DNA from: Selaginella tamariscina
Lineage: Eukaryota > Streptophyta > Lycopodiopsida > Selaginellales > Selaginellaceae
Reading direction: 5' to 3'
DNA length: 64,000 nucleotides
Assembly: GCA_003024785.1 (NCBI GenBank)
Contig: PUQB01000885.1
Coordinates: 1-64,000 of the forward strand
Shown: piece after piece, positions 1 to 10,890 of the stretch
How the letters are laid out: each line of letters opens with the position of its first letter
Position numbering within the stretch: the stretch's first letter is position 1
The notes under the pieces: generated by a model
Told to the model about the DNA's origin: nothing
Database searches by the model: none
The model's input: the letters and a program-made list of their open reading frames with translations, nothing else
Position numbers and translations under genes: made by a program

Positions 1-1698
1 CTTTGAGATCACTGATAGGACTTGTCTGTGAGTGGGCTTCAAGGTTTCTGAAACACATGGCAACGACCCAATAGTGAAATTGGAGTCGCTAGACCAATGT
101 GGAAGTGAAAAGTGTCCATATGACTCACAACCGTGTCCATGTGTTAGCACACCTGTCAATGAAATCGGAAGTTTCATGACATTTCCAAGGCACTTTGGTG
201 TTGCAACGAGCTTTGGAATGCTGGTCTTTGAATGATCCATCTTGTCATGGATCAAGCACAGGTACTCTGATGGGCGTGACACAGAAAGCATGGTGTGCAT
301 AGTACTGAGACCGGCAAGTTTGTTGTGCAATCATGTGGGCCTCCATCTTCTTTTGAATGGCAGTGATCTCCACCAAGGTTTTTGCACAAGCCTCTGCAGC
401 CTTCAATGATGTACAAGTGTCACACTTGGAAAAGCTAGAGTGTTTTGCAATCTCCACATCCTTAAAATGAGTATTCCATATGTTGTTGAAGGTACCAGTG
501 CAGATTGCTTGCAGCCCCATCAACTGAGGCACTTGTTCACATGTTCACACAGCTTCAATTGAGTGTAGATGAAGGCAAAACCTTGAGATTTTCCCTGACC
601 CCTGCATTTGTGGTTCGGCATTTGTGAGGCATCCTGTCTGCATTTGCTTCCACAAAAGCCTTGAGTATCTCTATGGCTGCCATAATGTGAGAGCGGGTTT
701 TGACCAAGCCAGTGTTCCCATGTACTGAGGTTCGCGCTCCATCTAGCCACTCATCCCTCCGACGGTAGAACGTGGTCTTTGGGATCCCGTATATACTGTA
801 CCAAGCTTTGAAGCAGATGGCCACCTTATTAAATACCATGGATGTACTCTGATAACCTGTGTCCGAGCCATTCCATCAATACACCCAGTTAGTGCAGCAT
901 ATACAAACTCATGCCTTTGCTTTTGGGTGAGCGTACGAAAGACATGTCTACATTGGGTAATTTCATTCCGGTCTGCCATCTGACAACACTTCTTCTTGCA
1001 ACAGTCAATCGTGGAAATGCTCGTAACACTTTCGGAAGATGTAGGATCCATCTTACCCTCTTGCTGAAACTTGCAGGGGAAGATCTGCAACCCATGAATC
1101 GCCTTTTTCTTACAATAGGACCAATGCAAGGAACCTCTTCAAATATGAGTTGTTCTTCCGGGTTGTTATTATTGAAATCCAACCCAGAATATGTTGAACC
1201 ATCTTGCCGTCTTAATTCAGATGTTCGCCACCTCACGAGGGATCCAGGATGCAAAGTGCCATTAGGTGAAACCTCTGTCACAACTACACCCACGAAGTCG
1301 GACCCTAGTTTCTCTTCTGACACTGCTTCCATTGGATTTATAGCTGTGATGATGCCTCTCCCAACCTCAATCTCATGAAGAAAGAGAATCACCTCATCCA
1401 TCACAGCAGGCAAGCCATCATCTGGAAAACTCGTGCTACTTTGTTTGTGACTCTGTATATTCTGTGTCAGCCTTGACTTCATCCAAATTCCACAATACAG
1501 GAGAACCCTCCTCAAATTCCATTCCAGAACCTCAACATGCTTGAAAATGGTGTTCACCCATACGTACACACAAGATCCTTGGGCAATATTGTGACATGAT
1601 GCATTATCATCTCGAACTTCCACAGTTCCAGTGCCAACTATCTCGTTGTTCCGAAGAAGACATACTTTATCTCCAGTATTATACATATTGTCCTGCAC
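1..1698 (-). pseudogene. Degenerate DUF7869-like (transposon-derived) gene, 3' end outside the window
   Basis: Read right to left, one protein can be followed through several frames. It starts at the ATG at 1698 and stays open to about 1130, shifts frame to about 845, shifts again to about 560, again to 532-245, and ends in a decayed stretch to position 1. In order it shows a Cys-rich patch followed by FRTLTQKQRHEFVYAAL, then IPKTTFYRRRDEW, then SFSKCDTC with an Ala-rich helix, and last HDKMDHSKTSIPK and TGVLTHGHG. I associate this order with large uncharacterised proteins of the DUF7869 type, thought to derive from transposons. The family name is from memory and unsearched. At least three frameshifts plus stops in the last 240 bases argue for a pseudogene, unless the assembly is faulty. 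The C-terminus lies to the left of the window. Confidence 0.5.
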
Positions 1699-1836
1699 AT
1701 AAATAATTGTGTTATTTATGATATCTGTTTATGCAATATTTCTAAGAAATCATAACTGTTGCTTAATAATATGCATGTGCAATAATACATAATTATGTAT
1801 AAGATAATATCTCATGCTTTATTAATATAACTGATG

Positions 1837-2475
1837 GGCGGGATTAATCCCGCCGCGACTCTACCCCATCGGAGAGAGTCGGCGGGATTAATCCCGCCGC
1901 CACCCTCGTCGGAGAGGCGGGATTAATCCGCGCGGCTCCCTCCGAGAGGAAACCGGCGGGATTAATCCACTTCCGTCGGAGGAAGCGGCGGATTAATCCC
2001 GCCGACTCTCCGACGAGGAAGAGGCGGTGGGGGGATTAATCCCCCACAACACTGACGACGGAGAATAGGCAGCGGGATTAATCCCGCCCACAACTCTGAC
2101 GACGGGGAATAAGCGGCGGGATTAATCCCGCCCACAATTCTCTCCGAAACTATGATTTCAAAGAGATTCGGGATGAATTCTGCCCACAAATATTTAAAAC
2201 AGGGAAGTATTGGCGAGATTAATCCCGCCACCCCTTCTCTGCCTCCTAAAATGGTTGGCGAGATTAATCCCGCCGACAACTCTTTCTAATAAATTCAAGT
2301 AAATCATTATTAATTGAGAGAGTTATCGGCGGGATTAATCTCGCCGCTCTTTTTAAGAGGCGGAGAAGCATTGCCCGAACTAATTTGCCATAACTATGAA
2401 AGAGATGGTGGCGGGATTAATCCCGCCACCTCTTCAAAGAGGCGAAAAAAAATGGCCGGATTAATCCCGCCGCCC
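1837..2475. repeat. Palindrome array 1 (about 13 copies of an 18-bp palindrome)
   Basis: About 13 perfect or slightly decayed copies of the palindrome GGCGGGATTAATCCCGCC lie within 640 bp. Clean copies sit at 1837-1854 and 1881-1898, and more near 2068, 2115, 2210, 2254, 2327, 2408 and 2453. Several copies extend symmetrically into their flanks, so each could form a hairpin of 9-12 bp per arm. Spacing is irregular (35-80 bp) and the spacers differ. Short open frames across the array, with peptides such as AGLIPP and GGINP, are artefacts of translating the repeat. No gene is seen. Confidence 0.95.
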
Positions 2476-3094
2476 GGCTAACTGAGAATATTAAGTTAAA
2501 AGGTATATTTAAACGGGATAAATCCTAACAGAATATATTATAATCCTAATGCATTCCTAAATCCCTAAATTCTAAAATTTAAGAGAGAATGTAAGAGAGT
2601 GAATCTTTATAAATATATCTAAATTTGTTTATAATACTTACTTGTAAACACTGAAGGCGCCGTGCTTTCCTATAAACAATAGCACACCCAATTTAATGTC
2701 GCTCCTGAGCTGATCACTAAGAAAAAAAAGAAATCTGAAGAGTGAAAAATAAAGAAATGAAAAACCCTTGCCGGAGAAAGAACCAGATCTGAATTTGAGT
2801 GGGAAATTAAATGTATTTTCAAATTTACATGTCAGACTGATAATACTTATGTCAGAAATTCAAATTTTTGAAATAACAGAAAAGAAAATTTAAGATGAGT
2901 TGAAACAAAAACTGACATACTCTCCAATTCCAATGAGTGTTTTAAAATTGCATTTAATGTTATTCAAGTGCTTCAAGCTGTTTAATATTACGAAATTTTT
3001 GTAATTGTTCTACATTCTTATATTCAAGTATATTATATATTATATTATTATATATATATATATATATATACACTAATACAATAAATAAATTGAT

Positions 3095-3830
3095 ATATTA
3101 TTATGTATCATTTAAAATATATTCATAGTCTGTTTATTATTATTATTTTCTTAATTACTCGAGTAATTAATTTATATTTCCTACTATTAATGGGATATTC
3201 TTTATTATTTTCTTAATATTGAAAGAATATTCAATATTAAACTGATTATCATAATTAAATTAGTCTTATTCTTAATTATCTCAGTAATTATTCTACATTT
3301 GTATATATTAATAGGATTTTCTCAATTAATTTGTTATTATTTCAAGAATATTCCTATGTTAAACCTTATTATCAATATTAAATTAATATATTATTAAAAC
3401 TATATATGACTATATATTAGATAAAATGATGTATTATTATGTATAATTTAAAATATGTTCATAATGTGTATATTAATTTCATTTTCTTAATTACTTGAGT
3501 AATTAATCTTCTTTATATTAATGGATATTCTTTATTATTTTCTTATTATTCCAAGAATATTTCAATATTAAACATGATTATCATAATTAATTTAGTTAAT
3601 TATTTCAATACTTGATCTACATTTGTATATATTAATGGGATTTTCTCAATTAATTTCTTATTATTTCAAGAATATTCTAATGTTAAACCTTATTATCAAT
3701 ATTAAATTAATATATATTATTAAAACTATATATGGCTATATATTAGATAAAATCATATATTATTATGTATAATTTAAAATATGTTCATAGTGTGTATATT
3801 AATATTATTTTCTTAATTATTCGATGTTTG
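3095..3830. repeat. Tandem repeat, unit about 330 bp, two copies plus part of a third
   Basis: The phrase around TATTATGTATNATTTAAAATAT recurs near 3100, 3435 and 3760. Each copy is followed by the same order of blocks: TTTTCTTAATTA, an ATGGGATATTC-like block, and AAGAATATT. That gives a unit of 325-335 bp with many substitutions between copies, so it is an old AT-rich tandem duplication. Confidence 0.75.
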
Positions 3831-4150
3831 TTTTGCACATATTATATATAAACACATATATAAATTTATATATACACGTGCACACGCATTAGAAGCACTT
3901 ACAAAGACACATATGCACACATGCACATTGCCCTAAACCAAACTTGAGAAATTATATGTTGCTTCTTTATTAAAAACATCATGTTCAACGCATATGATTA
4001 TATGTACTCAATTGTGTGTATGTAACACATTGAATTTACACATGTAATATATATGTATGTTTGTGTGTATACACGTGTGTATGTATATGTGTGTACTAAT
4101 ATATGCAATGACATTGTGTATGAATTTAATTTGTTAACACTCTTTCTCTT

Positions 4151-4278
4151 CTCTCATACATACACACCATGCATGATCCATGTAATATGTACTGTCTCTT
4201 CTCTCAAACATACACACCATGCATGATCATAATATGTATTGTCACTCTTCTCTCATACATACACACCATACATGATCC
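4151..4278. repeat. 49-bp minisatellite, three copies
   Basis: The block TCTCATACATACACACCATG followed by CATGATC starts near 4152, 4201 and 4250, an exact 49-bp period with a few substitutions. Confidence 0.85.
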
Positions 4279-4639
4279 TGTATCTGTCTCTTTAATATTA
4301 ATATGTACTAATATGTATGTATGTCTATGTGTATAATACTATGTGTGTATATATGTATCGCTGCACGTGAAACTTTAACACTCTCATGGACACACACGTG
4401 TTAAACCTTGCATGATATTTATTCTTGGGGTGTATGTGATACACCCACGCACACGCACACGTTGATAATAATAAAAGAATATTCGTTTAGGGCGAATCTA
4501 TAGTTTATTCTTTTTAGGGTTTAAGTATATTCTTAGAAGGAATATTCGATTAGGGTTAATATATATCTATTCCTTTTAGGATTTAAGTATATTCCTAGGG
4601 TTTGTAAGGCAGCGGCGGCGAAATCTCCTTCTCTCTCTC

Positions 4640-5350
4640 ACACAGGTGAGATCTCTCTCTCTCTCTCTCACACGCACACTCCTCTGAGTTTATTTATTTA
4701 TTTTTATTCATATATATATTTATATGTGTGTGTATCTTAATAATATAATTTAGATCTCTATCTCTCGCATACACACACACACAGATATATATATATATAT
4801 ATATATCTCCTTCTCTCTCTCTTCTCTATAGATCTCTATCTCTCGCACACACGCACACTCGTATACATATACACACACAGATATATATATATATACACAC
4901 ACACACAGATATATATATATCTGTGTGACACAGATATATATATATATATATATTCTATTTATTTATCTATATATATATATGTGTGTGTGTGTATCTGTAT
5001 AATTTTATTGATTTGTTAATTGTATCTCTCGCACACACACGCACACTCCTGTATATATATATGTATGTGTGTGTGTTTGTTTATCTGTATGATTTTATTT
5101 GTTTCACACACGCATACACACGATATACATATACATATATATATATATATACCTATGTATACATACATATATTATGTGTACCAGTATCTGTATAATTTTA
5201 TTTATTTATCTATCTCTCGCACACACACGCACTCTCCTGTATATACATATACATATACATATATATGTGTGTATGTGTGTGTATTGTATAATTTTATCTG
5301 ATTTGACTATCTCTGGCACACACACGCACTCTCCTACACACATATACATA
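4640..5350. repeat. Compound microsatellite/minisatellite (CT, CA, TA, GT)
   Basis: Runs of CT, CACA, TATA and GTGT are organised into a larger imperfect unit of about 90-190 bp. TCTCGCACACACACGCACTC-like blocks occur near 5026, 5213 and 5312, each preceded by an ATCTGTATAATTTTAT-like block (near 4991, 5081, 5185 and 5283). Confidence 0.8.
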
Positions 5351-5373
5351 ATATATATCTGTGTGTGTGTGTG

Positions 5374-6392
5374 TATAGCGGCGGGATTAATCCCGCCGCT
5401 ATATGGTGAGACGTGTGTAGCGGCGAGATTAATCCCGCCGTTATATAATTAGCCACTCGCGGCGGGATTAATCCCGCCGCCATTTCAGGCAGGTTATTCG
5501 GTTAGCCAAATGAGCGGCGGGATTAATCCCTCCGCACAGGGCCCGAGTGAAGGGCCTGGGCGGCGGGATTAATCCCTCTGCCTACGCATGCCCTGCACGA
5601 AATCGGGCGGGATTTATCCCGCTGCCATTGGCCTGCCTGAAGGGCCTAGGCGGCGGGATTAATCCCGCCGACTAAGGCCCGAGTGAAGGGCCTGGGCGGC
5701 GAGATTAATCCCGCCACGTACGCATGCCCTGCGCGGAATCGGGCAGGATTTATCCGCCGCCAAAGGCCTACCTGAAGGGCCTAGGCGGCGGGATTAATCC
5801 CGCCGGATTCCGCACAGGGCATTGGCGTCCGGCGGGATTAATCCCGCCGCGTACGCATGCTCTGCGTGGAATTGGGCGGGATTTATCCCGCCGCCAAAGG
5901 CCTGCCTGAAGGGCCTAGGCGGCGGGATTAATCCCGCCCGATTCCCATAGGGCATTGGCGTCCGGCGGGATTAATCCCGCCGCATAGGGACCGAGTGAAG
6001 GGCCTAGGTGGCGGGATTAATCCGCCGAGCCTTCAATGCCTGTTGGAGGGATGAATCCCGCCACCCTTCCTTTTTTACTCTTTGGTGAGTCGGACCAATC
6101 CCAAACATTTATGTCTGAAACGTAGAAGGTTACAACATACCAATGGAGAGGACTGGGAAGGGTGGCAAGATTCATTTCACCATCCCTTACATGGTGGGCG
6201 AGATTAATCCCCTCACCTTTCTGGAGTCACTGAAGGGGTGTGCTAAATAAATCCTACCAAGTTCTCTTTAAGACCGAGAAGGGTGGCAGGGTTAATCCCG
6301 CACTCCCGTTCAAGGCCTCCAAAAGGTAGCGAGATTAATCCCGCCCACTCTTTCAGGAGGCATTGAAGGGGTGGCGAGATTAATCTCGCTGC
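5374..6392. repeat. Palindrome array 2 (about 20 copies, period about 45 bp)
   Basis: About 20 copies of the same palindrome as in array 1. The first copy, 5374-5403, is a perfect 30-bp palindrome. Between about 5605 and 5960 copies recur every 42-46 bp. Spacers are a small set of recurring words (GCCTGCCTGAAGGGCCTAG, GTACGCATGCCCTGCGCGGA-like, GGCCCGAGTGAAGGGCCTG). Every third copy carries the variant centre GGATTTATCC (near 5610, 5746 and 5879), so the higher-order unit is about 134 bp. The array decays after about 6000. The left edge lies directly in a GT microsatellite. Confidence 0.95.
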
Positions 6393-6790
6393 ACTTCCAT
6401 ATGAATATATATGTATATTAATATATATAAGTTGCATATCTCATTTTATTTACTTTTATCATCTTATCATAATATTTCGAGTAAAAGCCAGTAAACTATG
6501 TGAAACTGTTTAAAACTCACATTTGTGGTGGTTCTAAAACCAAATATTATCTTTCTTTTGCACTAGCACAAAGGTGAGCTTTGGACAGTTAATTCCGTCC
6601 ACTTCCCTCTGTGTATTATTTTTGTATATTCGGGTTTATACAAGTGTGTGTGCATTTTTATATGATTTGTATTCATAATGTATTATTTTGCAAAAGGACG
6701 ATTTAATTAAACAAGGAGATTAAGTCATTAGTATGAAGTCGTCGTTAAATTCAGGGTAAGAATTAAATAAAATCTGTTATACTCGGATAT
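6393..6790. other. AT-rich spacer without a recognised gene
   Basis: AT-rich sequence between palindrome array 2 and the first coding stretch of the ParB-like gene. I see no RNA gene, repeat or open frame of note. It could hold the promoter or an unrecognised first exon of the downstream gene. Confidence 0.5.
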
Positions 6791-9700
6791 GTGCTTGAAG
6801 AATTAATCATTTTTGTATTTAGATGTGGAATTGAGGTGGCATTGAAGACGAGAGCAGGAGAAGAAATGGGCAGGGGGATTCTGGAATCAACTTGCCCATA
6901 TTTCAAACTAAACGGGAAGCGCATTGGAACAACCATGGTTGCTGTCAAACTAACCTCTATTACATCGCATGGACAAGCAAAACAATGGAAAGTGGGTGTG
7001 TAGTCAAGCATCTGAAAGCATGCTGCGAACCCAGATTGAGCGATGCTCAAACATATGCCTTGTTCCATCCAATGTCACGTTCTCGGATCCAGAGGTCACC
7101 AGTTACAACATTAATTTCGGGTGGTTTTGTCGACTTGTGGATAATGACGTTCACGTGTTCACTAATGATGTTGACCGTGGAGTTCTTCTTCAACTCAACA
7201 AAAGCCCATCTATGGAGGGGATCCAACTGGATGTTTATTTCAAAGATTTTAGACTCATCGAGTAGGTGTATTTTCAATAGAGATTGCTTCACAATACAAA
7301 TAATCCACAAGTGGAGCAATCTTCCCTCTTCACATTGAAGAAGAAAATAGCGACACCATTAAGGAGATTGAGAGGGTGGCTTGGTCTCAGGTTTTTTATA
7401 AATCATGTTCAATTTGCTTAGCAAATTTCGGGAGTTGGAAGAGTGTGCCGAGAACATTAGAACAGCATCAATCGGGGATCACACATGTTGATTCGGATCG
7501 TAGAAGAAAATCATTAGTCGTTTTGTTAACTGCACATGTGGCGTCCCATGCTGCAATAAGCCACAAGGAAATGATGTTGGATGATAGGATTTACGAGTGT
7601 AGGGTTAAGTATTGCAGCATCAACCCAAACTTCAATTACAGGCCACTCAATTAGGAACGTGTAGCTGAGCTCATGGAGAAGGATGAAGGACGACAATTCT
7701 TACACCGTTCCACATAATGCTGTTTTGTGCGCATACTACGAGAGAAACAAAGGCGCTGACAAAGTGTGGATCACAACACCGGAACAAATGAGGAAGGTTC
7801 AGACGGAGAATAGAAAATCAATCAAGTACTACATCATTAGTGGCCAGCACACAATAACGGCAGCCCAACGACTTCTCGACGAACACAACAAAGGAACGAT
7901 GGCAACAAAACTTTCCGAGCATACCCGTGAGAAGCTGACGAAAAGATCGGCGTTTTTAGCGAAGCCGAATCTCACAATCGAGCAGTACCATAAGTTATCG
8001 GCGGAATGGGACGCTGCAGACACCAACCACTACAACAGCAAAATATGGGAGAAGTTCAAACACACGCGAGCCGTGTGGGAATCTCTTCAGCGACCACAAA
8101 GAGCTACGCAGGGAATACACAATCTGCGGACTACCGGGTAAGCAAATTGTTTGGGCGGGATTTATCTCGCCGGTATATTAATCTGTCTTTTTTCTCAGAG
8201 AGTTGAAGAAATTGTAGCAGTTGATTTTGCCCAGGTGGGCGGGAAGGAAACATCCTTTTTGATGATGTTGATTTCTTGTCCCGAGGATAGGATCTTTGCG
8301 AAATGGTTGGGGATTATGGAATCCTTTGCAAAAGGAACACTGAAGAAGAAGCAGACAAGTGAAGTGGAGCCCTCAGAGAAGTCTGCAAAGAAACCCAGTA
8401 AGACGCCGAAGGCTAAGTCTGTTCAATCTATAAAGGATGTAGACAACGATTTCAAGCTCACATGGTTGAAGCCTTTAAATGGAACAACGATGGAGGAGAT
8501 GGAAGTCTTGGCTGATTTGGTGATTGATGGCAAATTACAGATTAACAACAGCAGCCCCACCTCTCCTTTTCATCTCAAGGCAATGGAGTTGAAGACGGTC
8601 AGGCACTTCAAGGAGTGGTTGGGAATACACTGCCACCACTGGGTTGGATTTCGGCTTCAACATACGAAGAGGTCAGCAAATATTTGCATGTGACAAATGA
8701 TGATATGCTTGTCGAATGGGTGAATCAATCGGAAGATCTGGGCAAGAATCTATTGCACGCCAACGCCAAAAAGGAGAACATTGCGATGACGCCTTCTCTT
8801 ATGGCAGTCCTTCAGCAGCGGAGAACCGAGTTGAACCTTATAAAGGAGGATGCTACGAATCACGACAAGCCCTACAGATGTTTGTTGTTGGATTCGGAGA
8901 CTTTATGGGGTACCATCACTGCTTGTAGGAAACCGTTTCAATTGTTCGTGATGGATCGGCGGGTGTCAAAAAATCCTTCGACAGACAGGACACTAGAGGA
9001 TTTGGTGGAGAAACTTAGTCGTGCAAGTACAAAGAAGGTATTTATTATTGAATTCATAACTGATTTCAGGTATTTATTTCTTGATTCTTGCTCATGTCAC
9101 CGATACCTTTGCCTTCTCCTTTGCCAAGAGGAATAAACATCGTTGGACAGGATTTTATATGAATGATGCTGATCCGAAGTGCATTGATTCGGTTGTTCAC
9201 TTGGTTGTTAGGAATGCGCCAAACAGTTTCAAACTTCCAAATGACTGGCCAGGCATCTGTTTGCACTCCAACGGCCCTGAACCTCCATCCGATACACCGA
9301 TAGCTGAGAGTGACGTATTCGGCAATGTACGTTATCCAAACATCACAAGTCAAGCGGCACGGAGCATCGTCAACTTGATCAGGGGTCCTCACAGTGATGC
9401 GTGGGTTTTTGACTACTGCACTAGGGGGTCCGTCTTGAAGGAGTGTTACCTTCGGCATACATGTGTATTTGCCGTTGAAAAGGATAAGACCATGGTTGAG
9501 GACCTGAACAAGTGGATAGATAGGTTCTCAACTGACTACCCCAACGAATCCATAAAGGAGTATTTGAGAAAGTTCCCTCCCGATAAGTGCGATAGCTCTG
9601 AAGACGAATCTGGTTCAATGTCGGAGTCTGAGGACGAACTTCAATCAGATATTAGACCGGAAGTTATCTCGAGGAGTACAGAACATTCACACACTCCATT

Positions 9701-9818
9701 ACCCATGGAAACATCAATAGAAGATACAGAAGATCATGAACCATCTCACAAGCGGCTTAGACCTTCTTCGCCTCACTCAGAAGGTAATAGCGAAGAAGAA
9801 TTGTTAATGAGTTCTTAG
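6791..9818 (+). pseudogene. ParB-like / DNA-methyltransferase-like gene, broken
   Basis: A chain of plus-strand frames reads as one long protein. N-terminal part (about 6791-7265): unrecognised. ParB-like part (about 7340-8139): NYRPLN, then RVAELMEK, and further on IKYYIISGQHTITAAQRL, which fits the ParB/Srx order of a binding segment followed by a GGHRR-like GQH motif. Next come a Lys-rich linker and, near the end, a methyltransferase-like core: DAWVFDYCTRGSVL and CVFAVEKDK (about 9390-9500) resemble the SAM-binding motif I region of DNA methylases. The usual DPPY/W motif is not visible; the corresponding site reads LLLDSETLWG. The tail is acidic (SSEDESGSMSESEDEL) and ends at the TAG near 9818. 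One intron is clear (8140-8202). Breaks: an in-frame TAG after RPLN (7653), a shift near 7683, another near 8620 and one near 9070. It is probably inactive, or badly assembled. The domain calls are by eye. Confidence 0.55.
8140..8202 (+). other. Short intron containing one copy of the palindrome
   Basis: The boundary CCGG|GTAAGC and the acceptor ...TTTTCTCAGAG|AGTTG join two coding frames without a shift. The 63-base intron holds GGGCGGGATTTATCTCGCC at about 8152-8170, a slightly decayed copy of the array palindrome and the only one found outside the two arrays. Confidence 0.7.
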
Positions 9819-10072
9819 AGTGACGAATAGTTGTAAATGAGTGTAACATAAGGCATTTTTGTATATTTCGTTTATATTTGTACAGAAAATAAATTCTCAA
9901 GGATTAATGAAGCTTTTAGTTCAAACATGGGTCACACATTAACAAGGTAAATAATATACCTTGATAATTTTAAGGTCAGCTAATTATCATTTTGCAGATG
10001 TAATGAAACAATTGAGAACATGGATTTTCAGCATTGGCATGAGGTAAGAGAGGGGTTTGGCGACAATTTCTT
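9819..10072. other. Spacer, possible leader exon of the HAD gene
   Basis: Only AT-rich sequence and one exon-like stretch are seen: a TTTTGCAG acceptor near 9998 is followed by an ATG (10020) and the donor GAG|GTAAGAG near 10043. It could be a 5' exon of the phosphatase-like gene that follows. Confidence 0.3.
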
Positions 10073-10890
10073 GTGCCACATGTCAGAATGACAGAGTTCA
10101 TGCAGGAAATGGATAATAATGCAGCTCAAAACATCGTTACCATGGGGGCCACTTCAGTTTTTTCATCATCATTTTTATTGGCTTCAGTTCCGAAATCAAT
10201 TTCTTCAGCGCATGCAATATCTGAATCTTGTAAGGATGATGTACAATTAAATGATGAAGGGATAGGCAACGAGATAGTGGCAACGGATAAATGTGAAAGG
10301 GAGCAAACAAGTGATTTGCAAAGTATTCAAGAGGCAACGCTATCCATGTTACTCATGGCCATATTGTGTTGTTGGATGTCAATGGTGTTCTGCTTCATCG
10401 ACAAAGGCCCGAGGATAGGAAAAAAGAAATCAAACAAGGAGATTTCATTCCTTGTCATGGTAAATTTCGATATGATATTATTTTTCGTCCAGGGTTGGAT
10501 CGTCTCTTTCAAAAGCTTAAGGAGATGGGTGCGCTTGTGGGGATTTGGTCATGCATGCAGATTCATAACTTAACACCGCTGTTGAATTTGCTTAAGAAAC
10601 ATTGTAGTGTTGCAGAAGAGGTGATTCGTAAAGATTGGATTTTTGACCAGCGAATATGTTATAAACCTCTCGAATTTCACAATATAAGAAAGGAAAGCAA
10701 GCCATACTTCTTCAAGAATGAAAGAATAATTGGGACTCATGGGGAGATCAGTCGCTTAAGGATAATGAAGAATGCACATATCTTAGTAGTAGACGACTCT
10801 CCTCAGAAGGCTATGCTCAACCAAAACATTGCTTGTATTCATCCAATCACTTTCGATCCATATTCTGATACGATATCATGGATGAGCTAG
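10073..10890 (+). pseudogene. HAD-superfamily phosphatase, FCP1/SCP-like, with DVNGV active-site motif
   Basis: The frame 10366-10890 encodes about 174 residues ordered as in FCP1-homology phosphatases: LLDVNGVLL (motif I), FRPGLDRLFQKLKEMG, IWSCMQIHNL (motif II region), and ILVVDDSPQKAM (motif III). Canonical motif I is DxDGT/V. Here the second Asp is Asn (DVNGV), a form I recall from plant DLNG-type FCP1-like proteins, so reduced or altered catalysis is possible. A Ser-rich N-terminal region in another frame (from about 10073, QEMDNNAAQNIVTMGATS) probably belongs to the same gene. The shift near 10345 would be an intron or a break. The stop at 10890 is followed at once by a second stop. It lies on the same strand as, and 255 bp after, the ParB/methyltransferase-like gene. 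No shared promoter is visible. Confidence 0.6.

Larger units (their letters stand above)
2480..5370. other. AT-rich intergenic stretch with microsatellites
   Basis: No convincing gene. The stretch is very AT-rich, with (TA)n near 3045-3070, several tandem repeats listed separately, and long CT/CA/TA compound microsatellites from 4640 on. The open frames at 4983-5452 are low-complexity translations of these microsatellites. Confidence 0.8.

Noticed and set aside
1962-2279. Open frame encoding repeated AGLIPP/GGINP peptides
   Set aside because: It is only the translation of the palindrome array; similar peptides appear in several frames and both strands.
4983-5452. Overlapping open frames rich in Tyr, Ile, His and Thr
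   Set aside because: They are translations of TA/CA microsatellites.
5374-6000. Regular palindromic repeats with spacers, CRISPR-like in appearance
   Set aside because: The spacers are a few recurring words rather than unique sequences, repeats vary, the context is a eukaryotic genome, and no cas-like gene is present. It is a satellite-like array.
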